Shown here in pieces: positions 1 through 6,257 of a stretch of DNA of 11,557 nt. The notes under the pieces are model-generated. The model searched no databases, was not told where the DNA came from, and saw only the letters and a program-made list of their open reading frames with translations. This DNA is from an uncultured bacterium (GTDB lineage Bacteria; Actinomycetota; Coriobacteriia; Coriobacteriales; Eggerthellaceae): assembly GCA_947649215.1 (NCBI GenBank), contig CANSQW010000022.1, positions 1-11,557 on the forward strand. Reading direction: 5' to 3'. Every line of letters begins with the position of its first letter. Position 1 is the stretch's first letter. The position numbers and the translations under genes were made by a program.

Positions 1-691
1 GCTCGAGCAGCCGGGCGACTGATCGCGCCGCATCGGGGTTGCCGAGCGCAGCGAGAAGGAACAGCCCGAGCGCGAGCGCCTCGGCCGTCAGGCAGGCCAC
101 GTGCGCCGCCTGCAGCGGGCGCACCGAGCGCAGAAGAACGGTGCGCCCTTGGGTGAACCGGTCCACGAGCATCACGGCGGACAGGCCGCCGGAAAGCGAT
201 GAGAGCGTGAACAGCGCCACGAGTACAGGCGTGCTCCACAGGGGGACGGTGCCGCTCGCCAAGAAGGCGCCCGTGTAGGCCATCACCACGCAGGAGAGCA
301 TGGCGGACGCCGCCTCGAGGACGCGGCGGGGCCGGCCGTGGGCCAGCGGGCGGCCGAGGGCGTCGCCGGCCACCAGGAACACGCCGGCCAGCAGCAGGGC
401 CGCCAATGCGTAGGAGCCCAGCGTGACGAATGTGAGGTGCGGCGCGAGGAACAGCAGGAGGGCGCGCTCGGGCATGCCCAGGTCCCACAGCAGGCAGAGC
501 ACCGCGGCGATGAGGACGAGGAGGCTCACCAGATGGCAGCGGCGTCTCAGGGCGCCGAAGGTTCGGCGCGTGCGCGCATCGTGCCAGGCGCCGGGGCGGT
601 CGAACGCCAGGCTCCAGCAGGCCGTGACGAAGAAGGCGCCCGCAGCGACGCCGCCCAGGAACAGGTACATGATCAGGAGGGGGCCGAACAA
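1..691 (-). CDS. NrfD/PsrC-family membrane subunit (partial, C-terminus beyond the window)
   Basis: Reading the minus strand from 691 gives 230 uninterrupted codons that leave the window at base 1, so no stop is visible. The protein opens with YLFLGGVAAGAFF (residues 9-21), then a helix ending in LWDLGMPERALL (68-79), and later MAYTGAFLASG followed by a PLW. These are hallmark stretches of NrfD/PsrC polysulphide-reductase membrane subunits, which bind quinol and pass electrons to a ferredoxin-like partner at the membrane. At least six hydrophobic helices are visible. The start is TTG at 691-689, with AGGAGG at 703-698 six bases upstream; no upstream ATG is in frame, and the next in-frame ATG is codon 8. 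It diverges from the dmsC operon and has its own -10 box. Its catalytic and iron-sulfur partners are presumably further left, which is inference. The family call is firm; the pathway is unknown. Confidence 0.88.
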   Translation of the reverse strand, partial: MFGPLLIMYLFLGGVAAGAFFVTACWSLAFDRPGAWHDARTRRTFGALRRRCHLVSLLVLIAAVLCLLWDLGMPERALLLFLAPHLTFVTLGSYALAALLLAGVFLVAGDALGRPLAHGRPRRVLEAASAMLSCVVMAYTGAFLASGTVPLWSTPVLVALFTLSSLSGGLSAVMLVDRFTQGRTVLLRSVRPLQAAHVACLTAEALALGLFLLAALGNPDAARSVARLLE

Positions 692-743
692 GTGCGTCCT
701 CCTCTCTCGTTGCCGCGGCCGGCGGCGCCATCCTCTCCAGCTC

Positions 744-772
744 ATTATCCCTCAACTCATGCGAAAGTGGAA
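744..772 (-). promoter_or_regulatory. Putative promoter of the nrfD-like gene
   Basis: On the minus strand a GATAAT -10 hexamer (749-744, five of six consensus bases) lies about 45 nt before the ribosome-binding site region and start of the nrfD-like gene. The hexamer 17 bases upstream (772-767, TTCCAC) is a poor -35. That would fit a promoter needing an activator, possibly bound at the palindrome just upstream (775-799). The activator idea is inference. Confidence 0.45.
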
Positions 773-774
773 TG

Positions 775-799
775 GTGATTGACCGAACCGGTGAATCAC
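775..799. promoter_or_regulatory. 25-bp palindromic operator candidate in the divergent promoter region
   Basis: Arms GTGATTGACCG (775-785) and CGGTGAATCAC (789-799) flank a three-base centre AAC. Ten of the eleven arm positions are complementary; only 781/793 mismatch. The palindrome covers the -35 hexamer of the dmsC promoter and half its spacer, centred about 27 bases before the expected dmsC start site. It is centred about 50 bases before the expected start of the divergent nrfD-like transcript. This placement suits a dimeric regulator that represses dmsCAB and/or activates the leftward gene. No regulator gene is in the adjoining sequence. It does not match the FNR box (TTGAT-N4-ATCAA). 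Confidence 0.6.
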
Positions 800-807
800 T
801 GTACTAT
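779..807 (+). promoter_or_regulatory. Sigma70-type promoter of the dmsC-dmsA-dmsB-torD operon
   Basis: TTGACC (779-784, five of six -35 bases) and TACTAT (802-807, four of six -10 bases) are separated by exactly 17 bases. The expected start site is near 813-815, leaving an untranslated leader of about 170 nt before dmsC. The -35 hexamer lies inside the 25-bp palindrome, so a bound regulator should affect polymerase directly. Confidence 0.6.
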
Positions 808-813
808 GACACC

Positions 814-987
814 AAGATGGATGGAACCTGAGTTGCGGCCGCAGCACAGGGGAAGGTTCCGTCCAGGGCGAAGTGGCCTGACCTGGGGCCTGCGCCGCCG
901 TCAGAGGAGGGTTCATCCGGAAGGGGAGAGGGGCCGTCCTGAGGGGGCTTCCGCGACTTCCGGAGCAAGTCGATTGCGAGGTGCTTC
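814..987 (+). promoter_or_regulatory. Structured 5' leader of the dms operon
   Basis: This stretch has no convincing gene but three stems can be drawn. The first pairs 819-828 with 855-864 (10 bp, one G-U) and encloses an inner hairpin closed at 832-836/841-845 with a GGCC loop. The second pairs 867-870 with 893-896 and, inside that, 875-878 with 887-890. The third pairs TCCGGAAG (916-923) with CTTCCGGA (957-964), 8 perfect bp; 919-923 could instead pair with CTTCC at 948-952, giving a mutually exclusive fold. The dmsC ribosome-binding site (GAGG, 978-981) follows. Such a leader could be an attenuator, a protein-binding RNA or a cofactor riboswitch. None is proven, and high G+C raises the chance of accidental pairing. 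Confidence 0.4.
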
Positions 988-1746
988 ATGATTTCTGAGT
1001 TCCCGTTGTTTGTATTCACGACCTTGGGGGGCCTGGCTGCCGGCGCGTATGCCACGAGCGCGGCCTTCCCGGCGGGCAGGGATGCCAAGAGGGCGTGGCT
1101 GCTCCCGCTGGCGTGCCTGGCGCTGCTGGCCGCGGGCCTGGTGGGCCTGCCGCTGCACCTGGGCCGTCCCGAGCGTCTGCTCATCGCGCTCACCCAGCCC
1201 GGCGCCATGATCGCGCAGGAGGCGTACTGGTCGATGGCGCTCGGCATTATCATGCTGGTCGACCTGGTGGTGACGAAGCGGAAGGGCGCCGCCCCGCGCG
1301 CGCTGAGGATCGTGGGCGCCGTGGTGGCGCTCGGCCTCATGGCGGTGATGGCCAACGCCTACTTCGTGTCCGTCGCCGTGCCCGCCTGGGCCTCGTGGCA
1401 GACGTTCGCGTTCTACGTCTTCGGCGATCTGGCCATGGGCGCCGCGCTCCTGGCCCTGATCGATCGAGAGCTCCTGGGCCGGGGCTCCTACGCGATAGCC
1501 GCCCCGACGCTGTCGGTCCTGGCTGCCGTCGCCTGCGCGCTGGAGGCGGCGCACTTCGCCTCCGCGGACGCGGACGCGGTTCTGCTGATCGTGGGAGCCG
1601 TGCTGGCCGTCGCGGGCACCGCAGCTGCGGTCGCGGCCAAGTCGGGTAAGATGCCCGCGAAGACCGTCGCGCCCGTCGCCTTCGCCTGCCTGTTCGTCGC
1701 CGTGGCCGTCGCCCGCTACGGCTTCTACGCCGCGTGCGTCCTGTAA
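988..1746 (+). CDS. dmsC: DmsC-like membrane anchor subunit of a DMSO-reductase-family complex
   Basis: This 252-residue, very hydrophobic protein has about eight predicted membrane helices (near 4-24, 36-57, 80-96, 105-127, 138-158, 168-188, 195-217 and 226-247), the number expected for DmsC. The opening FPLFVFTTLGGLAAGAYA and the GLPLHLGRPER segment (53-63) are typical of the family. DmsC subunits oxidise menaquinol in the membrane, hand electrons to the ferredoxin subunit DmsB and hold the complex at the membrane. It is a little shorter than E. coli DmsC (about 287 residues). The ATG has GAGG at 978-981, six bases upstream. It ends 13 bases before dmsA, so the genes are co-transcribed. Anchor-first order is unlike the classical dmsABC order. 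Family assignment is confident; the terminal substrate is not known. Confidence 0.87.
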   Translation: MISEFPLFVFTTLGGLAAGAYATSAAFPAGRDAKRAWLLPLACLALLAAGLVGLPLHLGRPERLLIALTQPGAMIAQEAYWSMALGIIMLVDLVVTKRKGAAPRALRIVGAVVALGLMAVMANAYFVSVAVPAWASWQTFAFYVFGDLAMGAALLALIDRELLGRGSYAIAAPTLSVLAAVACALEAAHFASADADAVLLIVGAVLAVAGTAAAVAAKSGKMPAKTVAPVAFACLFVAVAVARYGFYAACVL

Positions 1747-1759
1747 GGGGGAGATAACC

Positions 1760-4222
1760 ATGACCGATACCGCTCTCAGCCAGTCCCGCGGCCTGAGCCG
1801 CCGCTCGTTCATCAAGGGGGCCGCGGCCCTGAGTGCTGCCGGCCTGCTGACCGGCTGCAGCCCCCAGGCTCCTGACCTCGCCAAGACCGGCGAGCCTGCG
1901 CCTGAGACGAAGATCTACTCCGGCGCCTGCCGCGCCCAGTGCATCCAGGGCTGCTACCTGGACGTGCACGTGCGTGACGGCCAGGTGGTGCGCACCACTG
2001 CGGGTCGGCTGCCCGAGCCCGAGTACGAGCGCATCTGCCCCAAGGGCCTGACGCAGGTGGCGCGCGTCTACAGCTCCGAGCGCCTCCAGTATCCCCTGCG
2101 CCGCGTCGGCGAGCGCGGCAAGGGCGAGTTCGAGCGCATCAGCTGGGATGAGGCCATCCAGGAGATCGCCGACAAGTGGAAGGGCTACATCGACGAGTTC
2201 GGACCCGAGTCCATCGTGTACTTCGTCGGCTCCGGCAACTGCGCGCTTTTGGGCGGCGGCACGGCCGATGGGTCGGTACTGCAGCGGCTACGCCAGGTGA
2301 CGGGCGCGAGCAACATCACCACCGATCGCGACATGGCCGTCATCGACCGCCTGGGCAAGGTGTTCGGCTACGGCGGCTGGGGAAACATCCCCACCGACTT
2401 CGTCAACGCCAAGACGTTCGTCATCTGGGGCGCCAACCCGGTGGTCTCTGAGAAGCAGCACACTCACTTCATCCTTGACGCGCGGGACGCCGGCGCGCGC
2501 GTCATCGACATCGACATCGCCTATAACACCGTCTCCTCGAAGGCCGACTGGTTCATTCCCGTCCACCCCGCCACCGACGGCGCGCTTGCGCTCGGCGCCA
2601 TCCGCGAGGTGCTCGACCAAGGCTGGCAGGACGTCGAGTTCCTGCGTAGCCACACCGAGGCGCCCTTCCTCATCAAGGAGGACGGCACCTACCTGCGCAT
2701 GAGCGACCTGGGCGTGGAGCCCTCCACCACGGTCAACGCCCAGGGCAAGACCGTGGTCGTCAACCCCTGCGTGGTGTGGGACGAGGAGGCGCAGGCCGCC
2801 GTCTCCGTGCGCGAGGCGGCCAAGCCTGCCCTCGAGGGCGTTACGGCCGTGGGCGACTTCGCAGTGAAGACCGTCTATGACATCATCGTCGAGTCGGTGG
2901 CCGACTGGACCGTCGAGCGCGCCTCCGAGGTGTCGGGCGTGCCCGCGGACGACATCCGGGGGCTGGCGCGCGCCTACGCCCTCGATGGCCCTGTCACCAC
3001 CTACGCCCAGTACGGCCTGAACCACTACAACAACGGCACCTACAACTACGGCCCCGTGTTCGCCCTCGTGCTGATCACCGGCAACATGGGGAAGCAGGGC
3101 GCCGGCTGCGGCATCCACTCCGTCAGCCTTGCCGGCAACTCCGCCGGCTGCCTGGCCGCGCCGAGCTCGACGGGCGAGAAGCCCCAGGGCGGCGGGCGCA
3201 ACATCAACTGGAATCAGCTCTATCCCATCGTGAAGAGCGGCACCAAGCTCGGCGAGCCCTTCGTGCTGAAGAGCCTCTATGCGTCGTGCACGAACCCGCT
3301 GTGCGCCAACACCGAGCACCTTGAGACGGTCGCGCTGTTCAAGGAACTCGAGTTCATCGTCGTCCAGGAGATGACGATGACCGAGACGGCCCGCTACGCC
3401 GACATCCTCCTGCCGGCCTGCCACTGGTTCGAGGCCGTCGACCTGCGCCAGCGCGCATACAACTACCCCTACCTCATCTGGAACGAGAAGGCGATCGAGC
3501 CGCTCTACGAGAGCAAGTCTGACTTCGAGATCTACAAGCTGATTGCCGAGGCCCTCGGCTACGGCGAGTTCTTCGACTTTACCGAGGAGGAGTACGTCGA
3601 GCGCTGGCTCGACAGTCCGGCCGTCGCGGCCTCCGAGGTCACCCTCGAGCGCCTCAAGGAGGAGAAGGCCGTGCGCTTCAAGGCGCAGGAGATAGGCTTC
3701 AAGGGCGGTGTGTTCGGCACCGACACGGGACGCGCCCGCTTCTACCAGGAGAAGGTGGTTCCCGATCACAACATCGGCCAGGTCGTCGACCCCGAGAAGG
3801 AGCGGACCTTCCTGTATTGGGAGCCTGCTCTGGAGGCTGACCTCGCCAGTCCGCTGCGCGACCGCTTCCCCTTTACCGTGTGCTCCGAGCACATGCGCAC
3901 CCGCACTCACTCGCAGTGGTGGGACGTGGGGTATCTGGCCGAGTTCGAGCCCTATCCCATCGCACGCCTCAACCCCGAGGACGCGATGGAGCTGGGCATC
4001 GCCGACGGCGACAAGGTGCGCCTGTACAACGATCGCGGCGACGTGACGATGATCGCCGCCCTCAACGCCGGTCAGCAGCGCAAGTCGGTTCACTGCCCGC
4101 GCAGCTGGCAGGACATTGAGTTCCTCGGCGGAAACCTGTCCGACCTGACCTTCAACGACTACAACCAGGCCTGCGCGAACCAGGCGTACAACGACGTGGC
4201 CGTCGCCATCGAGAAGCTGTAG
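1760..4222 (+). CDS. dmsA: DmsA-like molybdopterin (Mo-bisMGD) catalytic subunit, Tat-exported
   Basis: This 820-residue protein is of the DMSO reductase superfamily. It starts with a twin-arginine signal (SRRSFIK, residues 13-19) followed by a hydrophobic stretch ending in LLTGC (29-33), which also reads as a lipobox, so it may be a Tat-exported lipoprotein. Cys57, Cys61, Cys65 and Cys93 (C-x3-C-x3-C-x27-C) form the N-terminal 4Fe-4S site. The molybdopterin domains follow, including WGANPV (223-228), the ITGNMGKQGAG stretch (439-449), MTETARYADILLPA (540-553) and a C-terminal dinucleotide-binding domain from about 705 (HMRTRTHSQWWD). Aligned by eye to E. coli DmsA, the Ser that ligates molybdenum corresponds to Asp191 (TTDRDMAV), so an Asp ligand is inferred. 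GGGGGAG at 1747-1753 precedes the ATG. The operon supplies both partners and a chaperone, marking it as a respiratory reductase. The substrate could be an S- or N-oxide or a quite different compound, since this family has expanded widely in Eggerthellaceae. Confidence 0.9.
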   Translation: MTDTALSQSRGLSRRSFIKGAAALSAAGLLTGCSPQAPDLAKTGEPAPETKIYSGACRAQCIQGCYLDVHVRDGQVVRTTAGRLPEPEYERICPKGLTQVARVYSSERLQYPLRRVGERGKGEFERISWDEAIQEIADKWKGYIDEFGPESIVYFVGSGNCALLGGGTADGSVLQRLRQVTGASNITTDRDMAVIDRLGKVFGYGGWGNIPTDFVNAKTFVIWGANPVVSEKQHTHFILDARDAGARVIDIDIAYNTVSSKADWFIPVHPATDGALALGAIREVLDQGWQDVEFLRSHTEAPFLIKEDGTYLRMSDLGVEPSTTVNAQGKTVVVNPCVVWDEEAQAAVSVREAAKPALEGVTAVGDFAVKTVYDIIVESVADWTVERASEVSGVPADDIRGLARAYALDGPVTTYAQYGLNHYNNGTYNYGPVFALVLITGNMGKQGAGCGIHSVSLAGNSAGCLAAPSSTGEKPQGGGRNINWNQLYPIVKSGTKLGEPFVLKSLYASCTNPLCANTEHLETVALFKELEFIVVQEMTMTETARYADILLPACHWFEAVDLRQRAYNYPYLIWNEKAIEPLYESKSDFEIYKLIAEALGYGEFFDFTEEEYVERWLDSPAVAASEVTLERLKEEKAVRFKAQEIGFKGGVFGTDTGRARFYQEKVVPDHNIGQVVDPEKERTFLYWEPALEADLASPLRDRFPFTVCSEHMRTRTHSQWWDVGYLAEFEPYPIARLNPEDAMELGIADGDKVRLYNDRGDVTMIAALNAGQQRKSVHCPRSWQDIEFLGGNLSDLTFNDYNQACANQAYNDVAVAIEKL

Positions 4223-4235
4223 GGAGGCATACCTC

Positions 4236-4919
4236 ATGACCTATTACGGAATGGCCATCGACCTTGGGCGCTGCGTGGGCTGCCAGGCCTGCGCCGCCGC
4301 CTGCAAAGTGGCTAACAACCTGCCCAAGAACATCGCCTACAACGTGGTGTACACCAAGACAGACCACGACTGGGACGGGCCCTTCGGCACGGCCGTGGCG
4401 CGCGGGGCCGTGGCCAACGACAACGCCGGCGGCACCTTCCCCGACTGCGTGCTCGAGTTCCTGCCCATGCAATGCCAGCACTGCGAGGATCCCAGCTGCC
4501 TGCGCGTGTGCCCCACCGGTGCCACGAAGAAGCGCGAGGACGGCATCGTCTGGGTGGACAGCAACCTGTGCGTCGGCTGCTCCGCCTGCATAATGGCCTG
4601 CCCTTACGAGGGCGTGCGCACCTTGGAGAAGGAGCGTCCGGAGTACTACCTCGACGTGGTGGTGGGGGAGTACGACGCCCCCGTCCACGAGGCCGGCATC
4701 GTGGAGAAGTGCACCTTCTGCAAGAACCTCATCGACCGCGGGCAGGAGCCGGCCTGCATGCAGCTGTGCCTGGCGCGCGCCCGCTTCTGGGGCGATCTGG
4801 ACGACCCGGGCTCCGCGGTATCTCAGGCCATCGAGGGCCGTGCGTACCGCAAGCTGCGCGAGAAGGCTGGCACGAAGCCGAGCGTGTACTACCTGCTTCC
4901 GCCCGAGCGCAAGGGCTAG
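4236..4919 (+). CDS. dmsB: DmsB-like four-cluster [4Fe-4S] electron-transfer subunit
   Basis: This 227-residue ferredoxin-like subunit has sixteen cysteines in four clusters: Cys13/16/19/23, Cys80/83/88/92, Cys112/115/118/122 and Cys159/162/174/178. Pattern and spacing match DmsB/NrfC-type subunits, which wire the membrane anchor to the catalytic subunit. It has no signal peptide of its own, as expected if it is co-exported by the Tat signal on dmsA. About 45 residues (roughly 33-78) between the first and second motifs form the usual insert. The ATG is preceded by GGAGG (4223-4227) at 8 bases, directly after the dmsA stop at 4222. The stop lies 2 bases before the GTG of the chaperone gene, indicating translational coupling. 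All cluster cysteines are present, so the subunit looks functional. Confidence 0.9.
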   Translation: MTYYGMAIDLGRCVGCQACAAACKVANNLPKNIAYNVVYTKTDHDWDGPFGTAVARGAVANDNAGGTFPDCVLEFLPMQCQHCEDPSCLRVCPTGATKKREDGIVWVDSNLCVGCSACIMACPYEGVRTLEKERPEYYLDVVVGEYDAPVHEAGIVEKCTFCKNLIDRGQEPACMQLCLARARFWGDLDDPGSAVSQAIEGRAYRKLREKAGTKPSVYYLLPPERKG

Positions 4920-4921
4920 CC

Positions 4922-5659
4922 GTGGACGGGCTCACGGCCGACGAGGCCGCCCTGCGGCGCCTGGTGGGATTGGCTGACGCGTGCGAGCTGCTCGCGGCGG
5001 CCACGGCGTTTCCGGACGCGGTCCTGGCGCGGGGGCTTGCCGAGGGCTCCCTGGCCGCAGATGCCGTCGCGTGCCTGGAGGATTGCGGAGTGGCGACGGA
5101 GCGTGCCGCTGCCGCCTGTGCGCCCCTGCGCGCGCTGGCGGGCTGTGCGGGGGAGAGCCTTCGGGCCGACCTGGCGCGGGCCCACTCCCTGATGCACCTG
5201 CGCCAGGGCGAGGGCGTGGCCGTATGGCCCTACGAGTCCGCCTTCGTCCACGTGGCGCAGGGCCGGCCGGGGGTGCCCGCGCTGTTCCGCGCGCCGGGCA
5301 CGTTGGCCGTCGAGGCGGCCATGCGGGAGGCGGGCGCGCTTCCGGCGAATTCCCGCGTCGAGCCCTGCGACAGCGTGTGGAACGAGTGCGGCTTCCTCGC
5401 CTTCCTGCTGGGCAGCGAGGCGGCCGCCCGGGCCGCCGGCGACGACGATGCCGCTGCGCAGTGGAGCGCGCGCTGCCGCGCCTTCGCCTGCGACCACGCG
5501 TTCTTGTGGCTTCCCGCCTTCTTCGATGCTCTTGCCGCCGAGGCGGCCCGCGTCAACGCTGCTGGGTGCGCCCGGGCCTGCTATGGCGCCGTCGGGGCCC
5601 TGGGGCGCCAGGTGATGGGCGCGTTGGAGGAGCATCTCGCCGCGGCTCCGGACGCGTAA
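4922..5659 (+). CDS. TorD/DmsD-family molybdoenzyme maturation chaperone
   Basis: This 245-residue, cytoplasmic, helix-rich protein has the TorD/DmsD signature. That comprises the PYESAF stretch (103-108) and EPCDSVWNECGFLAFLL (147-163), a version of the family's E-P-x-D-x(5)-E-x-x-F-x-x-x-L motif. Members bind the twin-arginine signal and apo-form of their reductase and hold it until the molybdenum cofactor is inserted and export can begin. The partner is almost certainly the dmsA product upstream. The same frame is open from 4472 inside dmsB, but the GTG at 4922 is the likely start: AAGGG sits at 4911-4915 with 6-base spacing, just after the dmsB stop, and the homologous part begins there. 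The protein is Cys-rich (about ten Cys) for a chaperone. It is last in the operon, and a GC-rich hairpin follows at 5696-5728. Confidence 0.8.
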   Translation: MDGLTADEAALRRLVGLADACELLAAATAFPDAVLARGLAEGSLAADAVACLEDCGVATERAAAACAPLRALAGCAGESLRADLARAHSLMHLRQGEGVAVWPYESAFVHVAQGRPGVPALFRAPGTLAVEAAMREAGALPANSRVEPCDSVWNECGFLAFLLGSEAAARAAGDDDAAAQWSARCRAFACDHAFLWLPAFFDALAAEAARVNAAGCARACYGAVGALGRQVMGALEEHLAAAPDA

Positions 5660-5681
5660 GCGCGCCCTTCCTGCGGTAGCT

Positions 5682-5687
5682 TATAAT
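5682..5687 (+). promoter_or_regulatory. -10 element upstream of the GNAT gene
   Basis: A perfect TATAAT lies 22 bases after the torD stop in an otherwise GC-rich gap. No convincing -35 is found at 16-18 bases. A transcript would start near 5694, just at the base of the 5696-5728 hairpin. Confidence 0.4.
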
Positions 5688-5695
5688 CTGATGAG

Positions 5696-5728
5696 GCGGA
5701 GGCGCGGCCCGGGCGGCCGTGCCTCCGC
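5696..5728 (+). terminator. Strong GC-rich hairpin between torD and the GNAT gene
   Basis: Arms GCGGAGGCGCGGCC (5696-5709) and GGCCGTGCCTCCGC (5715-5728) form a 14-bp stem with one G-U pair and the 5-base loop CGGGC. No T-run follows on either strand. It could end the dms operon, as T-poor hairpins may do in high-GC actinobacteria. If transcription starts at the TATAAT just upstream, it would instead be a stable 5' hairpin of the GNAT mRNA. Confidence 0.42.
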
Positions 5729-5767
5729 GTATGAGGGCGAGGGTTCTGGAGATGGAGGGTGGCGCAG

Positions 5768-6205
5768 ATGGCCGAGCTGTTTTCGCTGAGGGAGGCGGTC
5801 GAGAGCGACCGGCCCTACTTGGACGCGTACTGCTGGAACGAGGGGATGGACAACCTGCCCTCGCTCGAGCGCGTGACGGTGGCCGCCAATGGCGACGGCG
5901 AGCCGGTGGGCTTCATCCGCATCGCGCTCGGCGGCGATGGCATGGCGCATGTCAACCCCGTGGTGGTGCACGCCAGCTGGCGCGGCTACGGGGTAGGCCG
6001 CGCGCTCGTGGAGGCCGCGGCCGCCGAATACGGCGAGCTGCGCCTCGTGGCCCGCGGCGCGTCGGTGCCCTTCTACCGGGCGCTCGGGTTCGAGGACTGC
6101 GCCTGGGACCTGGTGGACACCTCCGTCACCGAGAACTGTGACGGCTGCGAGCTCGTCCCCGAATGCAACCCCCGCCCCATGCGCGGCGGCGCGTGCGTCC
6201 GCTGA
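5768..6205 (+). CDS. GNAT-family N-acetyltransferase with Cys-rich C-terminal tail
   Basis: This 145-residue protein has the acetyl-CoA-binding signature of GNAT enzymes. The core strand VNPVVVHASW is followed by RGYGVGRAL (72-80, fitting R/Q-x-x-G-x-G/A), and further on comes the ASVPFYRALGFE segment (98-109) that closes the fold. It probably transfers acetyl from acetyl-CoA to an amine, but the acceptor cannot be predicted. The last 22 residues carry Cys124, Cys127, Cys133 and Cys143 (C-x2-C-x5-C-x9-C), an add-on that could bind a metal. The ATG at 5768 is chosen because GGAGGG (5754-5759) is 8 bases upstream; a GTG at 5759 overlaps that site. It lies between the dms operon and the toxin-antitoxin pair with its own putative promoter, so it need not share a function with either. 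Confidence 0.8.
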   Translation: MAELFSLREAVESDRPYLDAYCWNEGMDNLPSLERVTVAANGDGEPVGFIRIALGGDGMAHVNPVVVHASWRGYGVGRALVEAAAAEYGELRLVARGASVPFYRALGFEDCAWDLVDTSVTENCDGCELVPECNPRPMRGGACVR

Positions 6206-6234
6206 TTGCATTACGGTAATGCACGTGGTATGCT
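6206..6234 (+). promoter_or_regulatory. Promoter of the toxin-antitoxin pair
   Basis: TTGCAT (6206-6211) and TATGCT (6229-6234) are 17 bases apart. TGG directly before the -10 makes it an extended -10 promoter. The expected start is near 6241, leaving a short leader with AGGAGG at 6247-6252, five bases before the antitoxin ATG. It begins at the stop codon of the GNAT gene. Confidence 0.55.
6207..6223. promoter_or_regulatory. 17-bp perfect palindrome, probable antitoxin operator
   Basis: TGCATTAC and GTAATGCA are perfect inverted arms around a single G (6215). They overlap the -35 and spacer of the toxin-antitoxin promoter. Ribbon-helix-helix antitoxins usually repress their own promoter by binding such inverted repeats, so this is the likely autoregulatory site. 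Confidence 0.68.
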
Positions 6235-6257
6235 CCTGGCAAGGTTAGGAGGATGCC

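Noticed and set aside
338..782. Plus-strand open frames of 119-146 codons in the first 780 bases
   Set aside because: They are rich in Q/R/E/A with no domain and lie opposite the NrfD-type gene, which has clear family motifs on the minus strand.
775..799. FNR/CRP-type site at the divergent promoter
   Set aside because: The arms do not contain the TTGAT-N4-ATCAA or TGTGA-N6-TCACA patterns at the required spacing.
2288..4237. A 649-codon open frame on the minus strand opposite dmsA
   Set aside because: It mirrors dmsA codon structure in GC-rich DNA, is rich in V/G/A/L/D/H with no recognisable domain, and the plus strand encodes a clear molybdoenzyme.
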